From contig PBQQ01000085.1 in NCBI GenBank assembly GCA_002725095.1, forward strand, positions 1 through 7,537: DNA of 7,537 nt, written 5' to 3'. The DNA is from Gammaproteobacteria bacterium. Lineage in GTDB: Bacteria > Pseudomonadota > Gammaproteobacteria > Pseudomonadales > Azotimanducaceae. Below the pieces are notes generated by a model. That model was given only the letters and a program-made list of their open reading frames with translations, was not told the origin of the DNA and ran no database searches. Below, piece after piece: positions 1 through 7,155 of this stretch (its first letter is position 1; each line of letters opens with the position of its first letter). The position numbers and the translations under genes are program-made.

Positions 1-405
1 GCAAGAAGTCTCGGGCGAGACGACTTAGCTGGCAAAACCGGCACGACCAATGACGCCGAAGACACCTGGTTCAATGGCTATAATCAGGACTTGGTCGCCA
101 GCGTATGGGTTGGATTCAGCGATCAAGCACCGCTCGGTGCCAACGCCTACGGTTCTAATACGCCGTTACCGATCTGGATCGATTTTATGCGGCAGGCTCT
201 GGCAGAACGCGAAACCGCAAAGGTGTATCAACCCCCAGGCATCACCACGATGAAGATTAATCCACAGACGGGCCAAGCCGTCCCACCCGATGATCGAAAC
301 GCCATCTTCGAGTTCTTTTTCGCCGAGCAGGCACCGAATTCACCCAGCACTATAGACGGTCGCAGCACCACCGAAGAGCCCATAAAGGCTGTAGATCTAT
401 TCTAA
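1..405 (+). CDS. mrcA: Penicillin-binding protein 1A, C-terminal fragment (5' end outside window)
   Basis: This is the last 134 residues of a class A penicillin-binding protein, an inner-membrane enzyme with its active domains in the periplasm. It polymerises glycan strands and cross-links the stem peptides of peptidoglycan. The visible part is the end of the transpeptidase domain. The KTG box appears as LAGKTGTTND at fragment residues 9-18. It is followed by the typical TWFNGYN and VWVGFSD segments, then LPIWIDFM and the PPGI...INPQTG stretch that ends PBP1A proteins. The catalytic serine and the glycosyltransferase domain lie upstream of the window. The frame is open from base 1 and stops with TAA at 403-405. 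The gene converges on the M48 protease gene with 10 bases between the two stop codons, and I see no hairpin terminator there. The PBP1A assignment (also called ponA) over other class A PBPs rests on the tail sequence and on synteny with Pseudomonas. Confidence 0.93.
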   Translation, partial: ARSLGRDDLAGKTGTTNDAEDTWFNGYNQDLVASVWVGFSDQAPLGANAYGSNTPLPIWIDFMRQALAERETAKVYQPPGITTMKINPQTGQAVPPDDRNAIFEFFFAEQAPNSPSTIDGRSTTEEPIKAVDLF

Positions 406-415
406 TTCAATCAAT

Positions 416-1858
416 CTAGCGAACTAATTTAATCAAATCACCGGCTCTGGGTTCACCATTGGGATAATGGCCATTGATCACGCGCAATAATTGCTCTGCG
501 TTCTGCCGGATAGGCACGGTGCGCGATAATTTAGCGTAGGTGTCGCCCGGATTTGCCATAACCAAATGCAGTCGCTGCTTATTGATCAATCGTAAATCAT
601 CTGCAGTCATGGCGCGGGTGGACATCACCATGTCCGCAAAATCCTTGGCGAATTGCTCTGGCGACCCGGGCTTATCGATTTCTCCGTTAAAAACATAAAC
701 CCCGCCGTCTTTGTACAGCACCGCAATCTTGCGCAATGCTTTTTTTTCGTCCGTGACCTTAATCGACGCCATATAGCCCGAATACGCGCCCACCTGAATA
801 ACCTCGCCATCCTCCAAGTCATCGCGCTTTAATGTGTCTGTTAGATATTGTTGCGGCGTTTGCTCTTCGGTAGGTAGCGCGGTTCTACGTGCACTCATCC
901 GCGCCGCGTCTTTATCGCTGCGCGCAAACACCTCTGTCGGAGTGGCCCGAATATCCCATTTTTTCGGAAACGCAATGCTCAGACGCAGCGCACCGTGGTA
1001 ATACACGCCATCCTTAACCACGCCAGTCGCACTGTCATCGCCAAAACGCAAACCCTCCAGCATTTCATGAAAGTCGCGCAACGGCTCATTCAACTGCTTA
1101 GGTGCTAAGTGCTGCGATTGTCGCACTAACTCATGCAAACGTTTCTGGTGCGCCGGGTGACTGCCCAGCATGCCGTGATAAACGGTCGGGCTATTGTTTA
1201 CAGATTTCTGGTAATTGTCGTGGTCACGCAGCATCTGAATGCTGTCTAACAGCGCGGTGGGGTTATAGCCAGTTTTTAACACCACCTCAGCGCCGAATTC
1301 ATCCGCCTCAAGTTCGTGCTTGCGGCCATACCCGGCAATCGCCGTTTGCGTCACGGCGTTAGCCAGCCCTATGGTCGATGACGAGCCGGTTGCGAAAGCC
1401 CCGACGATACCAAGTACTTTACCCAAGCGTTGCTTACTGACCGCACTGCGCGAGTGCGCGCCCACAACGTGGCCAATCTCATGCCCCAACACCGCAGCCA
1501 GTTCATCCTCGCTGTTGAAAAACGCGAGAATTCCTCGAGTTACAAAGATATACGCATCTGGCGTCGCCCAAGCGTTAACAACGGGTTGGTCTACGACCAC
1601 GAAAGTATAGGTGCGCCCCGCATGCGGCGATTGCGCGAGCAACCGTTCGCCCACCTCGGTGACGTAATCCTGCCACTCTTGATCGGGATAAATAATGCCT
1701 TTTTCAAGGAATTCGTTATACATTTCCGCACCCGGACCCGCCTGCGCAGAGACCGACAGCACCCAACACAGCGCGACCAAACCCGCCTTGCCAACGGCGC
1801 GCATGCGCAACTTTAGAGGGTCTATGAGGGAGCGGAAAATTGTTGAAAGGGACAGCAT
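416..1858 (-). CDS. Exported M48 family zinc metalloprotease with C-terminal LysM-like segment (BepA/YfgC-like)
   Basis: A 480-residue protein of the Ste24/HtpX-type M48 peptidase family. The N-terminal signal peptide has a long basic n-region, a hydrophobic core (GLVALCWVLSVSA) and a likely cleavage after AQA near residue 40, so it should act in the periplasm. The zinc motif HEIGH lies at residues 126-130. The third ligand is Glu182 in an ELEAD segment, and the GSHP motif conserved in BepA-like M48 proteins is at 232-235. The second half does not look like the TPR repeats of E. coli BepA. It ends in a LysM-like stretch (residues 434-480, PGDTYAKL ... AGDLIKLV), which suggests contact with peptidoglycan. 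By analogy with BepA the role is probably outer-membrane protein quality control, but the substrate is unknown. I chose the ATG at 1858 because a GAGG lies 8 bases upstream. A TTG at 1900 would add 14 residues. An ATG at 1804 would still leave a signal peptide but has no ribosome site. The gene lies downstream of rpmE on the same strand. Confidence 0.9.
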   Translation of the reverse strand: MLSLSTIFRSLIDPLKLRMRAVGKAGLVALCWVLSVSAQAGPGAEMYNEFLEKGIIYPDQEWQDYVTEVGERLLAQSPHAGRTYTFVVVDQPVVNAWATPDAYIFVTRGILAFFNSEDELAAVLGHEIGHVVGAHSRSAVSKQRLGKVLGIVGAFATGSSSTIGLANAVTQTAIAGYGRKHELEADEFGAEVVLKTGYNPTALLDSIQMLRDHDNYQKSVNNSPTVYHGMLGSHPAHQKRLHELVRQSQHLAPKQLNEPLRDFHEMLEGLRFGDDSATGVVKDGVYYHGALRLSIAFPKKWDIRATPTEVFARSDKDAARMSARRTALPTEEQTPQQYLTDTLKRDDLEDGEVIQVGAYSGYMASIKVTDEKKALRKIAVLYKDGGVYVFNGEIDKPGSPEQFAKDFADMVMSTRAMTADDLRLINKQRLHLVMANPGDTYAKLSRTVPIRQNAEQLLRVINGHYPNGEPRAGDLIKLVR

Positions 1859-1866
1859 TGCAGCAG

Positions 1867-1870
1867 CCTC
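1867..1870 (-). promoter_or_regulatory. Ribosome binding site of the M48 protease gene
   Basis: On the minus strand a GAGG core stands 8 bases before the ATG at 1858. It is the only good Shine-Dalgarno match near the three possible starts. A GGGAG lies just 2 bases before the TTG at 1900, too close to serve it, and nothing suitable precedes the ATG at 1804. This supports the 480-residue form. Confidence 0.6.
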
Positions 1871-1957
1871 GAGTCTGGCTTGGCTATAGAATAGACGCAA
1901 CGCTCCCAGAGGGAAAAGCGCGAATGTTGGACACAGCCCACACCCGCAGCACTTGAG

Positions 1958-2176
1958 CTAGCTGCCGGCGCTGGTGCGATTACCGAAGCGCTTGCGATAG
2001 CGTTCGACTCGGCCGCCCGAATCAATCGTCTTCTGTTTGCCGGTATAAAACGGATGACAGCTCGAACAGACGTCCAAGCGAATGTCTTCAGCAAGCGTTG
2101 AGCCAATCTGAATCTCTGTACCACAGCTGCATTCCGCCTTGATTGCGTGGTATTCCGGATGTGTTTCTGCTTTCAT
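1958..2176 (-). CDS. rpmE: 50S ribosomal protein L31, zinc-binding (C+) form
   Basis: A 72-residue protein matching bacterial L31, which sits at the central protuberance of the large ribosomal subunit and bridges to the small subunit. The start MKAETHPEY and the segments LDVCSSCHPFYTGKQ and GGRVERYRKRFG are family signatures. The four zinc-binding cysteines (16, 18, 37, 40) fall at the same positions as in E. coli L31, so this is the zinc-containing C+ type rather than the zinc-free C- paralogue. The ATG at 2176 is preceded by GGAAG with 8 bases of spacing. The same frame stays open upstream to a GTG at 2290, but those 38 residues do not belong to L31. rpmE is transcribed away from priA, as in E. 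coli and Pseudomonas. The M48 gene follows 99 bases downstream. In E. coli, L31 is known to repress its own mRNA. The leader here could serve the same purpose, but I cannot show it. Confidence 0.97.
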   Translation of the reverse strand: MKAETHPEYHAIKAECSCGTEIQIGSTLAEDIRLDVCSSCHPFYTGKQKTIDSGGRVERYRKRFGNRTSAGS

Positions 2177-2270
2177 CGCGAGTGCTTCCGCTGTCTGGAA
2201 AATCAGGGTCGCGCAGCTTACCAGAAGGCCTTGGGATAACAACCCGAGCCCCATAGGTTTGAGTCCTTTA

Positions 2271-2284
2271 CTCGTGGCCACGAG
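2271..2284. repeat. Perfect 14-base palindrome in the rpmE-priA divergent gap
   Basis: CTCGTGGCCACGAG is its own reverse complement, with no central spacer. It lies 94 bases upstream of the rpmE start and 74 bases upstream of the priA start, in the only divergent intergenic region of the window. A gapless symmetric site in this place fits a dimeric regulator operator better than a terminator, since it has no loop and no T-run. The symmetry is plain in the sequence, but any binding function is inference. I recognise no specific regulator from it. Apart from this site and a possible priA promoter, the 182-base gap shows nothing I can name. Confidence 0.45.
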
Positions 2285-2323
2285 CACCACTCCTAGTCCA
2301 GTAACGGTCTGGCGAATAAGGGA

Positions 2324-2353
2324 TTTCCAGTCGCCACGAAAGCCTCATAGAAT
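2324..2353 (+). promoter_or_regulatory. Possible sigma-70 promoter for priA
   Basis: A TAGAAT (2348-2353) matches the -10 consensus at five of six positions. It is preceded, with an 18-base spacer, by TTTCCA (2324-2329), which matches the -35 consensus at four of six. Transcription would then begin at about the priA ATG at 2359, giving a leaderless or nearly leaderless message. No clear Shine-Dalgarno site precedes that ATG, which agrees with this. The match is modest and could be chance. Confidence 0.25.
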
Positions 2354-2358
2354 GACCC

Positions 2359-4524
2359 ATGCCCGAACATAATCGCGTCATTCAAGTTGCTGTGCCCAGA
2401 CCCTTGCACTCGGTGTACGACTACGCCGTACCCGAAGGCATGCCAATTCCACCGGCAGGCTGCCGAGTTCAGGTGCCATTTGGTCGTTCAACCGCATTGG
2501 GTATCTGCGTCAACACCGAGGTGGCTAACCCTCACAGCCGCTTAAAACCCATCCACGCCTTAGTCGACGCTGAAACCTCAGACCCAGCCGTATCTCACGA
2601 ACTGCTCGATTTGGCGCGATGGATGAGCAGTTACTACCACCATCCATTGGGCGAAGTTTTAGCGACGGTGTTACCCGCTGCCGCCCGGCGCGGTGCAGAA
2701 TTTTCCATCACCGCGGCAGATTGTTGGCAGGCTGTACAACCCGAGTACGTAAACCCAAGAGCGCCGCGCCAGCAGCTGCTGCTAGAATTCTTAACGACCC
2801 ACCCGGGCAGCTCTGGCGCCGAAATCGTCGCCGCTGGATTTAGTCGTGCTTTGCTGAATAAGCTCGCGGCGCTGCGCGTTGTTGATCGCATTGATCAGCG
2901 CGCCGACCCGCAACCCAAGGAACCCAATTTAGCGGCCAGTCCAGAGCAAGCGTTGGCCATAGAAAAGGTCCATCAAACACTAGGAAGTTTTCAGACCTTG
3001 CTGCTCGAGGGCGTTACCGGCAGCGGCAAAACGGAAGTCTATCTTCAGAGTATTGCCTCTGTCGTGGCTAACGGCGGACAGGCGCTCGTGCTGGTACCCG
3101 AAATAGCTTTGACACCACAAACCTTGTCGCGGTTTCAACGCCGTTTTGCCCGGACCGGCATGTTGCATTCGGCGCTAACCGACAACGAGCGCCTGCAGAC
3201 ATGGTTGAAATGTCGACAAGGCGACTTTGATATTGTGTTGGGTACCCGTTCAGCGATCTTCACACCGTGCCAAAATTTACAGCTCATTATCGTCGATGAG
3301 GAGCATGACAGTTCCTACAAACAGCAGGACGGCTTGCGCTATTCTGCGCGCGACCTTGCCGCTAAGCGCGCTCAAGCACTTTCTATTCCGCTGCTCTTAG
3401 GTTCGGCCACCCCTTCTCTGGAATCTTTGTACAACGCGAAACGCGGACGCTATCAACATCTACATCTGCTTAACCGCGCAGGCGGCGCACAACTTCCAAG
3501 CTTTCATGTAATAGATATGCGCAACGAGAACACTCTGCACGGCCTATCTCACCAATTGATACGTGTTATTCGGCACCATCTGGACGCCGCCGGCCAGGTG
3601 CTTATTTATCTAAATCGGCGTGGCTTCGCACCGACCGTGCTCTGCCAAAATTGCGGCTGGCAAAGTCATTGCTCGGACTGCGACGCCAAACTGACGCTGC
3701 ACCAAACACCACCACAAATGATCTGCCATCACTGCAGCCTAAGGTTTCAGGTCCCTCAACAGTGCGAGCACTGTGGTCATACCGCATTGCTGCCAATTGG
3801 CTTAGGCACCCAGCGCGCGGAGGAAAACGCTCGACAACTATTCGAAGGCAACCCGGTGTATCGCATCGATCGCGACACCACGCGCAGTAACAAGCAACTC
3901 AACGAGCAGTTAGCGCAAATTAACCGAGGCGACCCCTGCATCTTAGTGGGCACGCAAATGCTGGCAAAAGGCCATCATTTTCCAAACGTCACTCTCGTGG
4001 CTGTAATCAACGCTGACGCGGGATTGCTGAGTCCAGACTTTCGAGCACCAGAGCGAACCGCACAACTCATCGTCCAAGTCGCTGGGCGTGCTGGGCGCGC
4101 CGACCGAACAGGCGAAGTGTGGATTCAATCCTATCAACCCGAAAATCCGCTACTCACTACCTTGATTGAATCCGGCTATAGCGGTTTCGCCGAGGCCGAA
4201 CTTACGAGTCGCGAGTCCGCGCAGTTGCCGCCAACCACGCCAATGGCCCTGATCCGCGCGGAATCTGCGGACGCGGAATTAGCCAAGCAGTTTCTGCAGC
4301 AATGCAAAACCCAGAGTCAGGCTTTGGGGCTGCTTACAGAGATTAACATTATGGGGCCGGTACCCGCCCCACTTGGACGTATAGCGAACCGACATCGCTT
4401 CCAACTTATGCTAATTGCAACCAGCCGGCGCGCCTTGCATCGTTGTTTAAGCGCCCTAGATCAGACGCCCGCTCCCAGCAAACTACGTTGGTCTATCGAC
4501 GTTGACCCATATGATGCAATGTAG
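2359..4524 (+). CDS. priA: Primosomal protein N' (PriA), replication-restart DNA helicase
   Basis: A 721-residue superfamily 2 3'-to-5' DNA helicase that recognises stalled or collapsed replication forks and reloads the replisome; E. coli PriA has about 730 residues. The N-terminal 3'-end-binding domain begins at once (VAVPRPLHSVYDYAVPEG, residues 11-28). The helicase core has Walker A GVTGSGKT (218-225), the DEAH-type box DEEH (313-316) and motif III GSATPS (348-353). Motif V follows as GTQMLAKGHHFPNV (531-544), and motif VI as QVAGRAGR (573-580). Eight cysteines (429, 432, 438, 441, 456, 459, 469, 472) form the two zinc sites inserted between the helicase lobes. The C-terminal domain closes with the characteristic SIDVDP. 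Nothing is truncated or missing. The ATG at 2359 is the only start that keeps the N-terminal domain whole, although its ribosome site is weak. priA is divergent from rpmE, and 72 bases separate it from the SPOR gene downstream. Confidence 0.98.
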   Translation: MPEHNRVIQVAVPRPLHSVYDYAVPEGMPIPPAGCRVQVPFGRSTALGICVNTEVANPHSRLKPIHALVDAETSDPAVSHELLDLARWMSSYYHHPLGEVLATVLPAAARRGAEFSITAADCWQAVQPEYVNPRAPRQQLLLEFLTTHPGSSGAEIVAAGFSRALLNKLAALRVVDRIDQRADPQPKEPNLAASPEQALAIEKVHQTLGSFQTLLLEGVTGSGKTEVYLQSIASVVANGGQALVLVPEIALTPQTLSRFQRRFARTGMLHSALTDNERLQTWLKCRQGDFDIVLGTRSAIFTPCQNLQLIIVDEEHDSSYKQQDGLRYSARDLAAKRAQALSIPLLLGSATPSLESLYNAKRGRYQHLHLLNRAGGAQLPSFHVIDMRNENTLHGLSHQLIRVIRHHLDAAGQVLIYLNRRGFAPTVLCQNCGWQSHCSDCDAKLTLHQTPPQMICHHCSLRFQVPQQCEHCGHTALLPIGLGTQRAEENARQLFEGNPVYRIDRDTTRSNKQLNEQLAQINRGDPCILVGTQMLAKGHHFPNVTLVAVINADAGLLSPDFRAPERTAQLIVQVAGRAGRADRTGEVWIQSYQPENPLLTTLIESGYSGFAEAELTSRESAQLPPTTPMALIRAESADAELAKQFLQQCKTQSQALGLLTEINIMGPVPAPLGRIANRHRFQLMLIATSRRALHRCLSALDQTPAPSKLRWSIDVDPYDAM

Positions 4525-4596
4525 CGGTTACGTGTCCCCAAGCGCTAGGCAGACCTGTATCATTACCGCAATCCAACAGCTTGCTGGCTAAACCCG

Positions 4597-5166
4597 ATGC
4601 CGAAAGATTTTGCTTCGCGATCGCGTACCGCCAAACGCAAACCTGCAACGCGCAGAACGCATGTGCCCAGAACGTCGCCGGTTAAACAAAAATCCGTGGT
4701 GTTTCACGGGCCAAGCTTTTCTTCGGGTGCGCTGATCGGTGCCGCGATCGTAATAATAGCGGCGTATGCGCCAGACTTTCTGCGTAATACCGAACTCGCA
4801 GGCCTCGCTGAGGAAATTTCTGAACACGCCCCCGCAGTGCAATTTGAATTTCCGGAACGTTTACGTAACACCGAGGTGCAAGGTGATCCCACGTCTTACA
4901 GTGTGCCCAAACCCATGGCACCGGGAGAAGAGATCATTTATCGCGTGCAAGCCGCTTCGTTTCGCGACGCCGATGACGCACAACAATTGCGTGCCGTCTT
5001 ACTCTTACAGAACCTACCCGCAGAGTTGTCTTCGTCAAACGTTAAGGGACAACTGTGGCATCGCGTCGTCGTCGGTCCATTCACACGCAAACTCGACGCC
5101 GAGCGCGCTCGAACCAAGCTGCGTGAACAAGATCTGCCGGCGATCCTAATGCGCGATAAAAGTTAA
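4597..5166 (+). CDS. ftsN: SPOR-domain cell division protein, FtsN-like
   Basis: A 189-residue bitopic membrane protein. The N-terminus (about 35 residues) is strongly basic and should be cytoplasmic. One membrane helix follows at about residues 43-57 (GALIGAAIVIIAAYA). Next is a periplasmic linker containing FEFPERLRNTEV (83-94), a segment that recurs in short form in FtsN-like SPOR proteins. A C-terminal SPOR domain covers about 113-186 (YRVQAASF ... WHRVVVGPF). SPOR domains bind the denuded glycan strands of septal peptidoglycan, and FtsN proteins activate septal wall synthesis. The assignment as FtsN comes from topology and from the position directly upstream of hslV, as in E. coli and Pseudomonas. 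The protein is much shorter than E. coli FtsN (about 320 residues), having a short linker. It could be a different SPOR protein in that slot. The ATG at 4597 has only a weak ribosome site. The 72-base gap before it shows no clear promoter or terminator. Confidence 0.85.
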   Translation: MPKDFASRSRTAKRKPATRRTHVPRTSPVKQKSVVFHGPSFSSGALIGAAIVIIAAYAPDFLRNTELAGLAEEISEHAPAVQFEFPERLRNTEVQGDPTSYSVPKPMAPGEEIIYRVQAASFRDADDAQQLRAVLLLQNLPAELSSSNVKGQLWHRVVVGPFTRKLDAERARTKLREQDLPAILMRDKS

Positions 5167-5217
5167 AACGGCTAAACTGCGCACCGGCTTGCGCCAAGCA
5201 CAACTACGAGAGCCCTC

Positions 5218-5772
5218 ATGCAAGAATTCCATGGCACCACAATCATCAGTGTTCGTGACAAAACCAGTGTCGCCTTGGGCGGTGACGGCCAAGTTTCGCT
5301 CGGCGACACGGTGATGAAGGGTAACGCCATAAAAGTGCGCAAACTTTATCAAGACAAGGTGCTCGCGGGCTTCGCCGGCAGCACGGCGGACGCCTTTACC
5401 TTATTCGAAAAATTTGAGGCCGCGCTTGAAAAATACCACGGTCAACTAACCAGAGCCGCGGTAGAACTGGCCAAAGAATGGCGATCTGATCGCGCACTGC
5501 GCAAGCTCGAGGCTATGCTCATAGTCGCAGATACCGAGGCCACTTTATTAATCAGCGGTAACGGTGATGTCATCGAACCTGAACACGGCGTGTTGGCCAT
5601 CGGTTCAGGCGGTCACTACGCGCACGCAGCGGCAACCGCATTAGTAGAAAACACCCCGCTGGCCGCAGCAGAGGTCGTGCGCAAGTCGCTAATGATCGCT
5701 GCAGGCATCTGCGTGTATACCAACAATTCACTGACGATCGAAACCTTGGATTTAGCTGTGGAAACGGCCTAA
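5218..5772 (+). CDS. hslV: ATP-dependent protease HslVU, peptidase subunit HslV
   Basis: A 184-residue N-terminal-threonine peptidase related to proteasome beta subunits. Two hexameric rings stack, and HslU hexamers cap them in the cytoplasm. The TTIISV segment marks the catalytic threonine at residue 7. It is followed by GGDGQVSLGDTVMKGN (21-36), and counting from Thr7 places Asp23 and Lys34 at mature positions 17 and 28, as in E. coli. Further family signatures are AGFAGSTADAFTLFEKFE, ISGNGDV, AIGSGG and the ICVYTNN segment near the end. Unlike E. coli HslV, where only Met precedes the threonine, a six-residue propeptide MQEFHG must be removed. Similar FH(G/A)TTI starts occur in other bacteria. 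GAGAG stands 5 bases before the ATG. The gene lies 51 bases after the SPOR gene and 22 bases before hslU. I found no convincing heat-shock (sigma-32) promoter directly upstream. Confidence 0.98.
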   Translation: MQEFHGTTIISVRDKTSVALGGDGQVSLGDTVMKGNAIKVRKLYQDKVLAGFAGSTADAFTLFEKFEAALEKYHGQLTRAAVELAKEWRSDRALRKLEAMLIVADTEATLLISGNGDVIEPEHGVLAIGSGGHYAHAAATALVENTPLAAAEVVRKSLMIAAGICVYTNNSLTIETLDLAVETA

Positions 5773-5794
5773 ATCTCCTCAACGAATAAGCACT

Positions 5795-7138
5795 ATGTCT
5801 AAGCCCTCTACCCCAGAATTAGAACAATTGACCCCAAAACAAATCGTTGCCGAATTGGACCGCCATATCATCGGCCAAGACAACGCCAAACGAGCCGTGG
5901 CCATAGCACTGCGTAACCGCTGGCGGCGCATGCAATTAGCCGAAGACTTACGTGATGAAGTCAGCCCCAAAAACATCTTAATGATCGGGCCTACCGGAGT
6001 TGGTAAAACAGAGATCGCACGCCGTTTGGCAAAGCTTGCACGAGCGCCGTTTATAAAAATAGAAGCCACTAAATTCACCGAGGTTGGGTACGTTGGCCGC
6101 GACGTTGATTCAATTATTCGCGATCTTGTGGACATGGCCAGTAACATGTTGCGCGAAGAGCAAATTCAACAGGCGCAAGACCAAGCGGAGGATCGAGCCG
6201 AGGAGCGTATTCTCGACGCGTTACTACCCACACCAAGAGACGGCGAAGACGATTCAAAGGAGTCGAGTACACGGCAAATGTTTCGCAAAAAACTACGCCA
6301 AGGCGAGCTCGACGAAAAAGAAATTGAAATCGAGCTGGAACAGATCAACGTCGGCGTAGAAATCATGGCGCCCCCAGGAATGGAGGAAATGACCAGCCAG
6401 TTGCAAAACATGTTCAGTAATTTGAACCAGAGCAAGCGCGACCATCAACGCCTGAATATCCGCGAGGCCTATCGCCGAGTGCGCGACGAAGAAGCTGCTA
6501 AGTTAGTAAATGAGGACGAGATTCGCAGTGCCGCCGTAGTCGCGGTCGAGGAAACCGGTATTGTTTTCATTGACGAACTCGACAAAGTGGCAAAACGCAC
6601 TGAGGGCAATGGCGCCGATGTGTCGCGCGAAGGCGTACAGCGTGATCTGCTGCCGTTGATCGAAGGCTGCACGGTCTCAACCAAATACGGCGCTGTGCGC
6701 ACTGACCATATCTTGTTCATCGCTTCGGGAGCATTCCATTTAGCAAAGCCTTCGGATCTTATTCCTGAACTACAGGGCCGGCTGCCCATTAGAGTTGAAC
6801 TCAAAGCACTGTCTCCGGAGGATTTCAGACGTATTCTCAGCGAGCCCAAGGCCAGCCTATGCGAGCAATATCAGGCATTACTTGGTATCGAAAATGTCGA
6901 GCTCGTCTTCACTGACGATGGCATTGCACAGATTGCAGAATTGGCATGGCAAGTAAACGAGGGCACCGAAAACATCGGCGCACGCCGACTGCACACCGTA
7001 ATGGAGCGGCTGCTCGAGGAGTTGTCCTTCAACGCTAGCGATTTTGCGCAAAATACCGTCACCATAGATCGAGCCTATGTTGACCAGCATCTGGCGGGAT
7101 TAGTCAGTAATAACGATCTATCGCGCTTTATCTTGTAG
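5795..7138 (+). CDS. hslU: ATP-dependent protease HslVU, ATPase/unfoldase subunit HslU
   Basis: A 447-residue AAA+ unfoldase of the Clp/Hsp100 group, the usual length (E. coli 443). It unfolds substrates and threads them into HslV. The N-terminal domain contains the family segment LTPKQIVAELDRHIIGQDNA (12-31). Walker A is GPTGVGKT (65-72) and the pore loop GYVGRD is at 98-103. The inserted I-domain covers about 115-235 and is rich in charged, probably helical residues, with the MAPPGMEEM segment at 191-199. Walker B is IVFIDELD (256-263). Sensor 2 is GARR (395-398). The C-terminus DLSRFIL is the conserved tail that docks into HslV and switches on its peptidase. All key residues are present. 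The ATG at 5795 has a weak ribosome site, so translation may be coupled to that of hslV 22 bases upstream. Confidence 0.98.
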   Translation: MSKPSTPELEQLTPKQIVAELDRHIIGQDNAKRAVAIALRNRWRRMQLAEDLRDEVSPKNILMIGPTGVGKTEIARRLAKLARAPFIKIEATKFTEVGYVGRDVDSIIRDLVDMASNMLREEQIQQAQDQAEDRAEERILDALLPTPRDGEDDSKESSTRQMFRKKLRQGELDEKEIEIELEQINVGVEIMAPPGMEEMTSQLQNMFSNLNQSKRDHQRLNIREAYRRVRDEEAAKLVNEDEIRSAAVVAVEETGIVFIDELDKVAKRTEGNGADVSREGVQRDLLPLIEGCTVSTKYGAVRTDHILFIASGAFHLAKPSDLIPELQGRLPIRVELKALSPEDFRRILSEPKASLCEQYQALLGIENVELVFTDDGIAQIAELAWQVNEGTENIGARRLHTVMERLLEELSFNASDFAQNTVTIDRAYVDQHLAGLVSNNDLSRFIL

Positions 7139-7155
7139 CCATTGAGTGCGCTTAA

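Noticed and set aside
8..21. Inverted repeat GTCTCG-GG-CGAGAC at the window start
   Set aside because: It lies within the PBP1A coding region just before the conserved KTG box, and the two-base loop cannot form a stable hairpin. Treated as chance.
1901..1920. Imperfect hairpin (CGCT..CCC / GGG..AGCG on the minus strand) downstream of rpmE, considered as a terminator
   Set aside because: The stem has a three-base bulge and only a three-base loop, and no T-run follows it on the minus strand. It is too weak to call.
4586..5177. GGCTAAAC repeated before both ftsN (4586-4593) and hslV (5170-5177)
   Set aside because: An eight-base match at different distances from the two starts and without symmetry is expected by chance in a window of this size.
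5188..5219. Sigma-32-like pair (CTTGCGC ... CCCTCAT) before hslV
   Set aside because: The -10-like part overlaps the hslV start codon and the spacer of about 18 bases is too long, so it could not drive hslV.
5779..6849. Two antisense open frames of 122 and 126 codons opposite hslU (5779-6147 and 6469-6849)
   Set aside because: They are serine- and arginine-rich mirror products of the hslU codon pattern, show no family resemblance, and lie opposite a fully conserved gene.
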